A DNA stretch of 64,000 nt from Colletes latitarsis (Eukaryota > Arthropoda > Insecta > Hymenoptera > Colletidae), in NCBI RefSeq assembly GCF_051014445.1, contig NC_135137.1:15687501-15751500 (forward strand), given 5' to 3'. The notes under the pieces are model-generated. The model did not search any database. It had not been told where the DNA came from and worked only from the letters and a program-made list of their open reading frames with translations. Position numbers and translations under genes: made by a program. This document shows positions 52,651-63,216 of the stretch, piece after piece (within the stretch, counting starts at the first letter, position 1; each line of letters begins with the position of its first letter).

Positions 52651-53220
52651 TATCGATCAATATCTTAGAGGATAACGCATGTGAGGTCTAGGTTAGGTCT
52701 GGGATTTGCTCTCATCAGGCTCATACTTTCGCATATTTCTCATACTTGTTGGCCAGATCCTGGGCTTTTTCTGGTTTGGATCACGTTGTAATGTGGTACC
52801 ACACTGAAACAGTCGACTAAGCTTGGTCACGATCAATATTTTAGAGGATAACGCATGTTAGGTACAGGTTAGGTCTGGGATGTGCTCTCATCAGGCTCAT
52901 ACGTTCGCATATTTCTCATACTTGATGGCCAGATTCTGGGCTTTCTCCGGTATGGGTCACGTAGTTATGTGGTACCCCACTGAAACAGTCGACTAAACCT
53001 GGTCATGATCAATATTTTAGGGGATAACGCATGTTAGGCCTAGGTTAGGTCTGGGATTTGCACTCATCAGTCTCATACTTTTGCATATTTCAGATACTTG
53101 ATGGCCAGATTCTGGGCTTTTTTTGGCTTAGATCACGTAGTAATGGGGCGCCACACTGAAACAGTCTATTAAACCTGGTATCGATCAATATCTTAGAGGA
53201 TAACGCATGTTAGGTCTAGG
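52501..53220 (+). repeat. Three-monomer (528-bp) tandem repeat
   Basis: A rare monomer with GTTAGGCCTAGG, CAGTCTCATACTTTTGC and CATATTTCAGATAC starts at 52501 and again at 53029, 528 bp apart. The two copies are followed by the same GTCTATTAAACC monomer. Private changes are ATGTGAGG near 52,680 and GGGGCGCCAC near 53,147. Confidence 0.75.
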
Positions 53221-54319
53221 TTAGGTCTGGGATTTGCTCTCATCAGGCTCATACTTTCGCATATTTATCAATCTTGTTGGCCAGATCCTGTGCTTCCACT
53301 GGTTTGGATCACGTAGTAATGTGGTACCACACTGAAACAGTCGACTAAACCTGGTCACGATCAATATTTTAGGGGATAACGCATGTTAGGTATAGGTTAG
53401 GTCTGGGATTTGCTCTCATCAGGCTCATACTTTCGCATTCTTCACATACTTCTTGAACAGATCCTGGGCTTTTTCTGGTTGGGATCACATAGTAATGTGT
53501 TACCACACTCAAACAGTCGATTAAACCTGGTTTCGATCAATGTTTTAGAGGATAACTCATGTTAGGTCTGGGTTAGGTCTAGGATTTGCCGTCATCAGGC
53601 TCATACTTTCGCATATTTCTCATACTTGTTGGCCAGATTCTGGGCTTTTTCCGGTATGGGACACGTGGTAATGTGGTACCACACTGAAACAGTCAATGAA
53701 GCCTAGTCTGGGTCAACATTTCAAAGGATAACGCATGTTAGGTATAGGTTAGGTCTGGGATTTGCTCTCATCAGACTCATACTTTCGCATATTTCTCATA
53801 CTTGATGGCCAGATTCTGGGCTTTTTCCGGTATGGGTCACGTGGTAATGTGGTACCACACTGAAACAGTCAATACAGCCTAGTCTGGGTCAACATTTCAA
53901 AGGATAACGCATGTTAGGTATAGATTTGGTTTGGGATTTGCCCTCATCAGACTCATACTTTCGCATTCTTCACGTACTTCTTGAACAGATCCTGGGTTTT
54001 TTCTTGTAGGGATCACGTTGTAATGTGGTACCACACTGAAACAGTCGACTAAACCTGGTCACGATCAATATTTTATGGGATAACGCATGTTAGGTATAGG
54101 TTAGGTCTGGGATTTGCTCTCATCAGGCTCATACTTTCGCATATTTATCAATCTTGTTGGCCAGATCCTCGGCTTCCACTGGTTTGGATCACGTAGTAAT
54201 GTGGTGCCACACTGAAACAGTCGACTATACCTGGTCACGATCAATATTTTAGGGGATAACGCATGTTAGGTCTAGGTTAGGTATGGGATTTGCACTCATC
54301 AGGCTCATACTTTCGCATA

Positions 54320-56420
54320 TTTCTCATACTTGATGGCCAGATTCTGATCTTTTTTTTGCTTGGATCACGTAGTAATGGGGTACCACACTCAAACAGTCGA
54401 TTAAACCTGGTTTCGATCAATGTTTTAGAGGATAACTCATGTTAGGTCTGGGTTAGGTCTAGGATTTGCCCTCATCAGGCTCATACTTTCGCATATTTCT
54501 CATACCTGTTGGCCAGATCCTGGGCTCTTTCTGGTTTGGATCACGTTGTAATGTGGTACCACACTGAAACAGTCGACTAAGCTTGCTCACGATCAATATT
54601 TTAGAGGATAACGCATGATAGGTATAGGTTAGGTCTGGGATTTGCTCTCATCAGGCTCATACTTTCGCATATTTCTCATACTTGTTGGCCAGATCCTGGG
54701 CTCTTTCTGGTTTGGATCACGTTGTAATGTGGTACCACACTGAAACAGTCGACTAAGCTTGGTCACGATCAATATTTTAGAGGATAACGCATGTTAGGTA
54801 TAGGTTAGGTCTGGGATTTGCTCTCATCAGGCTCATACTTTCGCATATTTATCAATATTGTTGGCCAGATCCTGGGCTTCCACTGGTTTGGATCACGTAG
54901 TAATGTGGTACCACACTGAAACAGTCGACTAAACCTGGTCACGATCAATATTTTAGGGGATAACTCATGTTAGATATAGGTTAGGTCTGGAATTTGCTCC
55001 CATCAGGCTCATACTTTCGCATTCTTCACATACTTCTTGAACAGATCCTGGGCTTTTTCTGGTTGGGATCACATAGTAATGTGTTACCACACTCAAACAG
55101 TCGATTAAACCCGGTTTCCATCAATGTTTTAGAGGATAACTCATGTTAGGTCTGGGTTAGGTCTAGGATTTGCCGTCATCAGACTCATACTTTCGCATAT
55201 TTCTGATACTTGTTGGCCAGATTCTGGGCTTTTTCCGGTATGGGACACGTGGTAATGTGGTACGACACTGAAACAGTCAAATAAGCCTAGTCTGGGTCAA
55301 CCTTTCAAAGGATAACGCATGTTAGGTATAGGTTAGGTCTGGGATTTGCTCTCATCAGGCTCATACTTTCGCATATTTCTCATACTTGATGGCCAGATTC
55401 TGGGCTTTTTCCGGTATGGGTCACGTGGTAATGTGGTACCACACTGAAACAGTCAATTAAGCCTAGTCTGGGTCAACCTTTCAAAGGATAACGCATGTTA
55501 GGTATAGATTTGGTCTGGGATTTGCCCTCATCAGACTCATACTTTCGCATATTTCTGATACTTGATGGCCAGATTCTGATCTTTTTTTTGCTTGGATCAC
55601 GTAGTAATGGGGTACCACACTCAAACAGTCGATTAAACCTGGTTTCGATCAATGTTTTAGAGGATAACTCATGTTAGGTCTGGGTTAGGTCTAGGATTTG
55701 CCCTCATCAGGCTCATACTTTCGCATATTTCTCATACCTGTTGGCCAGATCCTGGGCTCTTTCTGGTTTGGATCACGTTGTAATGTGGTACCACACTGAA
55801 ACAGTCGACTAAGCTTGCTCACGATCAATATTTTAGAGGATAACGCATGATAGGTATAGGTTAGGTCTGGGATTTGCTCTCATCAGGCTCATACTTTCGC
55901 ATATTTCTCATACTTGTTGGCCAGATCCTGGGCTCTTTCTGGTTTGGATCACGTTGTAATGTGGTACCACACTGAAACAGTCGACTAAGCTTGGTCACGA
56001 TCAATATTTTAGAGGATAACGCATGTTAGGTATAGGTTAGGTCTGGGATTTGCTCTCATCAGGCTCATACTTTCGCATATTTATCAATATTGTTGGCCAG
56101 ATCCTGGGCTTCCACTGGTTTGGATCACGTAGTAATGTGGTACCACACTGAAACAGTCGACTAAACCTGGTCACGATCAATATTTTAGGGGATAACGCAT
56201 GTTAGATATAGGTTAGGTCTGGGATTTGCTCCCATCAGGCTCATACTTTCGCATTCTTCACATACTTCTTGAACAGATCCTGGGCTTTTTCTGGTTGGGA
56301 TCACATAGTAATGTGTTACCACACTCAAACAGTCGATTAAACCCGGTTTCCATCAATGTTTTAGAGGATAACTCATGTTAGGTCTGGGTTGGGTCTAGGA
56401 TTTGCCGTCATCAGGCTCAT
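54320..56420 (+). repeat. Seven-monomer (1,232-bp) tandem duplication, second copy incomplete
   Basis: A monomer with TCTGATCTTTTTTTTGC begins at 54332 and 55564, 1,232 bp apart, and both are followed by the same CATACCTGTTGG, CTAAGCTTGC and GCTCCCATCAGG monomers. The second copy stops matching at about 56,420, where CTTGTACAGATCC begins an H3 head. The content differs from the 7-mer at 14.4 kb. Confidence 0.78.
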
Positions 56421-59290
56421 ACTTTCGCATATTTCTCATACTTCTTGTACAGATCCTGGGCTTTTTCTGGTTGGGATCACATAGTAATGTGTTACCACAC
56501 TCAAACAGTCGATTGAACCTGGTTTCGATCAATGTTTTAGAGGATAACTCATGTTAGGTCTGGGTTAGGTCTAGGATTTGCCGTCATCAGGCTCATACTT
56601 TCGCATATTTCTCATACTTGTTGGCCAGATTCTGGGCTTTTTCCGGTATGGGTCACGTGGTAATGTGGTACCACACTGAAACAGTCAATTAAGCCTAGTC
56701 TGGGTCAACATTTCAAAGGATAACGCATGTTAGGTATAGATTTGGTTTGGGATTTGCCCTCATCAGACTCATACTTTCGCATTCTTCACGTACTTCTTGA
56801 ACAGATCCTGGGTTTTTTCTGGTAGGGATCACGTTGTAATGTGGTACCACACTGAAACAGTCGACTAAACCTGGTCACGATCAATATTTCAGAGGATAAC
56901 GCATGTTAGGTCTAGGTTAGGCCTGGGATTTGCACTCATCAGACTCATACTTTCGCATTCCTTGCGTACTTCTTGAACAGATCCTGGGTTTTTTCTGGTT
57001 GGGATGTGGTACCACACTGAAACAGTCGACTAAACCTGGTCACGATCAATATTTTAGGGGATACCGCATGTTAGATATAGGTTAGGTCTGGGATTTGCTC
57101 TCATCAGGCTCATACTTTCGCATTCTTCACATACTTCTTGAACAGATCCTGGGCTTTTTCTGGTTGGGATCACATAGTAATGTGTTACCACACTCAAACA
57201 GTCGATTAAACCCGGTTTCCATCAATGTTTTAGAGGATAACTCATGTTAGGTCTGAGTTAGGTCTAGGATTTGCCGTCATCAGGCTCACACTTTCGCATA
57301 TTTCTCATACCTGTTGGCCAGATCCTGGGCTCTTTCTGGTTTGGATCACGTTGTAATGTGGTACCACACTGAAACAGTCGACTAAGCTTGGTCACGATCA
57401 ATATTTTAGAGGATAACGCATGATAGGTATAGGTTAGGTCTGGGATTTGCTCTCATCGGGCTCATACTTTCGCATATTTATCAATATTGTTGGCCAGATC
57501 CTGGGCTTCCACTGGTTTGGATCACGTAGTAATGTGGTACCACACTGAAACAGTCGACTAAACCTGGTCACGATCAATATTTTAGGGGATAACGCATGTT
57601 AGATATGGGTTAGGTCTGGGATTTGCTCTCATCAGGCTCATACTTTCGCATTCTTCACATACTTCTTGAACAGATCCTGGGCTTTTTCTGGTTGGGATCA
57701 CATAGTAATGTGTTACCACACTCAAACAGTCGATTAAACCCGGTTTCCATCAATGTTTTAGAGGATAACTCATGTTAGGTCTGGGTTAGGTCTAGGATTT
57801 GCCGTCATAGGCTCATACTTTCGCATATTTCTGATACTTGTTGGCCAGATTCTGGGCTTTTTCCGGTATGGGACACGTGGTAATGTGGTACGACACTGAA
57901 ACAGTCAAATAAGCCTAGTCTGGGTCAACATTTCAAAGGATAACGCATGTTAGGTATAGGTTAGGTCTGGGATTTGCTCTCATCAGGCTCATACTTTCGC
58001 ATATTTCTCATACTTGATGGCCAGATTCTGGGCTTTTTCCGGTATGGGTCATGTGGTAATGTGGTACCACACTGAAACAGTCAATTAAGCCTAGTCTGGG
58101 TCAACCTTTCAAAGGATAACGCATGTTAGGTATAGATTTGGTCTGGGATTTGCCCTCATCAGACCCATACTTCCGCATTCTTCACGTACTTCTTGAACAG
58201 ATCCTGGGTTTTTTCTGGTTGGGATCACGTTGTAATGTGGTACCACACTGAAACAGTCGACTAAACCTGGTCACGATCAATATCATAGCGGATAACGCAT
58301 GTTAGGTCTAGGTTAGGTCTGGGATTTGCTCTCATCAGGCTCATACGTTCGCATATTTCTCATACTTGATGGCCAGATTCTGGGCTTTCTCCGGTATGGG
58401 TCACGTTGTGATGTGGTACCACACAGACACAGTCGACTAAACCTGGTCACGATCAATATTTTAGGGGATAACGCATGTTAGGCCTAGGTTAGGTCTGGGA
58501 TTTGCACTCATCAGTCTGATACTTTTGCATATTTCAGATACTTGATGGCCAGATTCTGGGCTTTTTTTGGCTTAGATCACGTAGTAATGGGGCACCACAC
58601 TGAAACAGTCTATTAAACCTGGTATCGATCAATATCTTAGAGGATAACGCATGTTAGGTCTAGGTTAGGTCTGGGATTTGCTCTCATCAGGCTCATACTT
58701 TCGCATATTTCTCATACTTGTTGGCCAGATCCTGGGCTCTTTCTGGTTTGGATCACGTTGTAATGTGGTACCACACTGAAACAGTCGACTAAGCTTGGTC
58801 ACGATCAATATTTTAGAGGATAACGCATGTTAGGTATAGGTTAGGTCTGGGATTTGCTCCCATCAGGCTCATACTTTCGCATTCTTCACATACTTCTTGA
58901 ACAGATCCTGGGCTTTTTCTGGTTGGGATCACATAGTAATGTGTTACCACACTCAAACACTCGATTAAACCCGGTTTCTATCAATGTTTTAGAGGATAAC
59001 TCATGTTAGGTCTGGGTTAGGTCTAGGATTTGCCGTCATCAGGCTCATACTTTCGCATATTTCTGATACTTGTTGGCCAGATTCTGGGCTTTTTCCGGTA
59101 TGGGACACGTGGTAATGTGGTACGACACTGAAACAGTCAATTAAGCCTAGTCTGGGTCAACATTTCAAAGGATAACGCATGTTAGGTATAGGTTAGGTCT
59201 GGGATTTGCTCTCATCAGGCTCATACTTTCGCATATTTCTCATACTTGTTGGCCAGATTCTGGGCTTCTTCCGGTATGGGACACGTGGTA
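56420..59290 (+). repeat. Right end of domain B, degraded copies of the 2,805-bp unit
   Basis: Monomers follow the same order as in the 2,805-bp unit: truncated monomer 6, GTTAGATATGGG or GTTAGATATAGG, CATACCTGTTGG, TCAACCTTTC, CATAGCGG, GTTGTGATGTGG and CATATTTCAGATAC. There are more private changes than in the middle of the domain, including a 1-bp deletion (GTCATAGGCTC) near 57,808, GATGGGTCATGTGG near 58,050 and CAGTCTGATAC near 58,515. Confidence 0.68.
56974..57138 (+). repeat. Truncated 165-bp monomer, copy 6 of 6
   Basis: The same 11-bp deletion is present (junction 57005/57006). The preceding tail reads CATTCCTTGCGTAC, where the other five have CATTCTTTACGTAC, so this copy has started to diverge. 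Confidence 0.93.
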
Positions 59291-60330
59291 ATGTGGTACC
59301 ACACTGACACAGTCATTTAAACCTGGTTTCGATCAATATTTTAGACGATAACACATGCTAGGTCTGGGTTAGGTCTGGGATTTGCACTCATCAGGCTCAT
59401 ACTTTCGCATATTTGTGATACTTGAGGGCCAGATTCTGGGCTTTTTTTGGCTTGGATCACGTAGTAAAGTGGTACCACACTGAAACAGTCGACTAAACCT
59501 GGTCTCGATCAATATTTCAGAGGATATCGCATGAGATGTCTGGGTTAGGTCTGGGATTTGCCCTCTTCAGTCTCATACTTTCCATTCTACACATACTTCT
59601 TGAACAGATCCTGGGTTTTTTCTGGTCCGGATCACATAGTAATGTGTTACCACACTGAAACAGTCGACTAAACCTGGTCACGATCAATATTTTAGGGGAT
59701 AACGCATGTTAGGTCTAGGTTAGGTCTGGGATTTGCACTCATCAGGCTCATACTTTCGCATATTTCTCATACTTGATGACCAGATTCTGGGCTTTCGCCG
59801 GTATGGGTCACGTAGTAATGTGGTACCACACTGAAACAGTCGACTAAACTTGGTCACGATCAATATTTTAGGGGATAACGCATGTTAGGTCTAGGTTAGG
59901 TCTGGGATTTGCAATCATCAGGCTCATACTTTCGCATATTTCTCATACTTGATGGCCAGATTCTGGGCTTTCTCCGGTATGGGTCACGTGGTAATGTGGT
60001 ACCACACTGAAACAGTCGACTAAATCTGGTCACGATCAATATTTTAGGGGATAACGCATATTAGGTCTAGGTTAGGTCTGGGATTTGCACTCATCAGGTT
60101 CATACTTTCGCATATTTCTCATACTTGATGGCCAGATTCTGGGCTTTCTCCGGTATGGGTCACGTAGTAATGTGGTACCACACTGAGACAGTCGACTAAA
60201 CCTGGTCTCGATCAATATTTCAGAGGATAACACATGTTAGGTCTAGGTTAGGCCTGGGATTTGCCCTCATCAGACTCATACTTTCGCATTCTTCACATAC
60301 TTCTTGAACTGATCCTGGGTTTTTTCTGGT
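59290..60330 (+). repeat. Left part of domain C, domain-A-like monomers
   Basis: Domain B order ends near 59,290. Here heads such as CTTTCGCCGG with GATGACCAGATTC match domain A copies near 9.5 and 14.6 kb. A 1-bp deletion, ACTTTCCATTCTACAC near 59,581, is shared only with the monomer near 63,806 at the right edge. Confidence 0.68.
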
Positions 60331-61240
60331 TCGGATCACATAGTATTGTGGTACCACACTGAAACAGTCGACTAAACCTGGTCTCGATCAACATTTCAAA
60401 GGATAACGCATGTTAGGTATAGGTTAGGTCTGGGATTTGCTCTCATCTGGCTCATATTTTCGCATATTTATCAATCTTGTTGGCCAGATCCTGGGCTTCC
60501 ACTGGCTTGGATCAGATAGTAATGTGGTACCACAATGGGACAGTCAATTAAACCTGGTTTCGATCAATATTTTAGAGGATAACACACGTTAGGTCAAGGT
60601 TAGGTCTGGGATTTGCACTCATCAGGCTCATACTTTCGCATATTTCTCATACTTGATGGCCAGATTCTGGGCTTTTTTTGGCTTGGATCACGTAGTAATG
60701 TGGTACCACACTGAAACAGTCTCTTAAACCTGGTTTCGATCAATATCTTAGCGGATAACGCATGTTAGGTCTAGGTTAGGTCCGGGATTTGCTCTCATCA
60801 GGCTCATACTTTCGCATATTTCTCATACTTGATGGCCGGATTCTGGGCTTCTTCCGGTATGGATCACGTAGTAATGTGATACCACACTGAAACAGCCGAC
60901 TAAACCTGGTCTCGATCAATATTTCAGAGGATAACGCATGAGATGTCTGGGTTAGGTCTGGGATTTGTCCCTCTCCAGTCTCATACTTTCGCATTCTTCA
61001 CATACTTCTTGAACAGATCCTGGGTTTTCTCTGGTTGGGATCACATAGTAATGTGTTACAACACTGAAACAGTCGATTAAACCTGGTTTCGATCAATGTC
61101 TTAGAGGATAACTCATGTTAGGTCTGGGTTAGGTCTAGGATTTGCCCTCATCAGGCTTATACTTTCGCATATTTCTCATACTTGTTGGCCAGATTCTGGG
61201 CTTTTTCCGGTATGGGTCACGTGGTAATGTGGTACCACAC
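60330..61240 (+). repeat. Five-monomer marker block, copy 5, on the far side of domain B
   Basis: It carries the same rare markers as the four copies in domain A, with CAATGGGACAG where the others have CAATGAGACAG. No copy of this combination occurs between about 17 and 60 kb. A 1-bp insertion (GATTTGTCCC) near 60,967 is private to it. Confidence 0.8.
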
Positions 61241-63216
61241 TCAAACAGTCGACTAAACCTGGTCACGATCAATATTTTAGGGGATAACGCATGTTAGGTA
61301 TAGGTTAGGTCTGGGATTTGCTCTCATCATGCTCATACTTTCGCATATTTATCAATCATGTTCGCCAGATCCTGGGCTTCCACTGGTTTGGATCACGTAG
61401 TAATGGGGTACCACACTGAAACAGACGACTAAACCTGGTCACGATCAATATTTTAGGAGATAACGCATGTTAGGCCTAGGTAAGGTCTGGGATTTGCGCT
61501 CATCAGGATCATACTTTCGCACATTTCTCATACTTGATGGCCAGAGTCTGGGCTTTTTTTGGCTTAGATCACGTAGTAATGTGGTACCAGACTGAAGCAG
61601 TCAATTAAACCCGGTTTCGATCAATATTTTAGAGGATAACACATGTTAGATCTAGGTTAGGTCTGTGATTTGCACTCATCAGGCTCATACTTTCGCATAT
61701 TTCTCATACTTGATGGCCAGATTCTGATCTTTTTTTTGCTTGGATCACGAGGTAATGGGGTACCACACTGAAACACTCAATTAAGCCTAGTCTGGGTCAA
61801 GATTTCAAAGGATAACGCATGTTAGGTATAGATTTGGTCTGGGATTTGCCCTCATCAGACTCATACTTTCGCATTCTTCACGTACTTCTTGAACAGATCC
61901 TGGGTTTTTTCTGGTTGGGATCACGTTGTAATGAGGTACCACACTGAAACCGTCAATTAAACCCGGTTTCGATCAATATTTTAGAGGATAACACATGTTA
62001 GATCTAGGTTAGGTCTGTGATTTGCACTCATCAGGCTCATACTTTCGCATATTTCTCATACTTGATGGCCAGATTCTGATCTTTTTTTTGCTTGGATCAC
62101 GAGGTAATGGGGTACCACACTGGAACACTCAATTAAGCCTAGTCTGGGTCAAGATTTCAAAGGATAACGCATGTTAGGTACAGGTTAGGTCTGGGATTTG
62201 CTCTCATCAGGCTCATACTTTCGCATTCTGCACATACTTCTTGAACAGATCCTGGGCTTTTTCTGGTTGGGATCACATAGTAATGTGTTACCACACTCAA
62301 ACAGTCGATTAAACCTGGTTTCGATCAATATCTTAGCGGATAACGCATGTTAGGTCTAGGTTAGGTCCGGGATTTGCTCTCATCAGGCTCATACTTTCGC
62401 ATATTTCTCATACTTGATGGCCAGATTCTGGGCTTTTTTTGGCTTGGATCACGTAGTAATGTGGTACCACACTGAAACAGTCTCTTAAACCTGGTTTCGA
62501 TCAATATCTTAGCGGATAACGCATGTTAGGTCTAGGTTAGGTCCGGGATTTGCTCTCATCAGGCTCATACTTTCGCATATTTCTCATACTTGATGGCCGG
62601 ATTCTGGGCTTCTTCCGGTATGGATCACGTAGTAATGTGATACCACACTGAAACAGTCGACTAAACCTGGTCTCGATCAATATTTCAGAGGATAACGCAT
62701 GAGATGTCTGGGTTAGGTCTGGGATTTGCCCTCTCCAGTCTCATACTTTCGCATTCTTCACATACTTCTTGAACAGATCCTGGGTTTTTTCTGGTTGGGA
62801 TCACATAGTAATGTGTTACAACACTGAAACAGTCGATTAAACCTGGTTTCGATCAATGTCTTAGAGGATAACTCATGTTAGGTCTGGGTTAGGTCTAGGA
62901 TTTGCCCTCATCAGGCTTATACTTTCGCATATTTCTCATACTTGTTGGCCAGATTCTGGGCTTTTTCCGGTATGGGTCACGTGGTAATGTGGTACCACAC
63001 TCAAACAGTCGACTAAACCTGGTCACGATCAATATTTTAGGGGATAACGCATGTTAGGTATAGGTTAGGTCTGGGATTTGCTCTCATCAGGCTCATACTT
63101 TCGCATATTTATCAATCATGTTCGCCAGATCCTGGGCTTCCACTGGTTTGGATCACGTAGTAATGGGGTACCACACTGAAACAGACGACTAAACCTGGTC
63201 ACGATCAATATTTTAG
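60615..63216 (+). repeat. Ten-monomer repeat with chimeric joint, domain C
   Basis: GTCTCTTAAACC occurs at about 60,719 and 62,480, 1,761 bp apart (10 monomers plus the 60,967 insertion). The match runs from about 60,615 to 61,455 and from about 62,376 to 63,216. Just left of the second copy, at 62,325-62,400, an H3/M2 monomer runs into the CTTAGCGG and GGTCCGGG sequence that belongs after this block. The result is one extra monomer from a register-shifted exchange. Confidence 0.78.
61631..62335 (+). repeat. Dimer-spaced duplication of ACGAGGTAATG monomers
   Basis: The sequence from AGAGGATAACACATG at 61631 repeats at 61983, 352 bp (two monomers) later. Both copies have GTTAGATCTAGG, TCTGTGATTTGC, a TTTTTTTT head, ACGAGGTAATGGGG and ACTCAATTAAGCC. 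The same monomer is seen once near 1,091 and once near 17,975. The second copy has CTGGAACACTC. Confidence 0.75.

Noticed and set aside
55495..55677. 60-codon plus-strand open reading frame with a hydrophobic look
   Set aside because: It spans the joint of the 7-mer duplication and reads a poly-T head, which gives runs of Phe and Leu. It has no support as a gene.
60776..60994. 72-codon minus-strand open reading frame
   Set aside because: It is kept open by the private 1-bp insertion near 60,967 and sits in a repeat whose other copies are closed.
61720..61745. Poly-T runs as transcription terminators
   Set aside because: The 7-8 T runs belong to a head subtype repeated many times in the array and are not next to any gene or hairpin.
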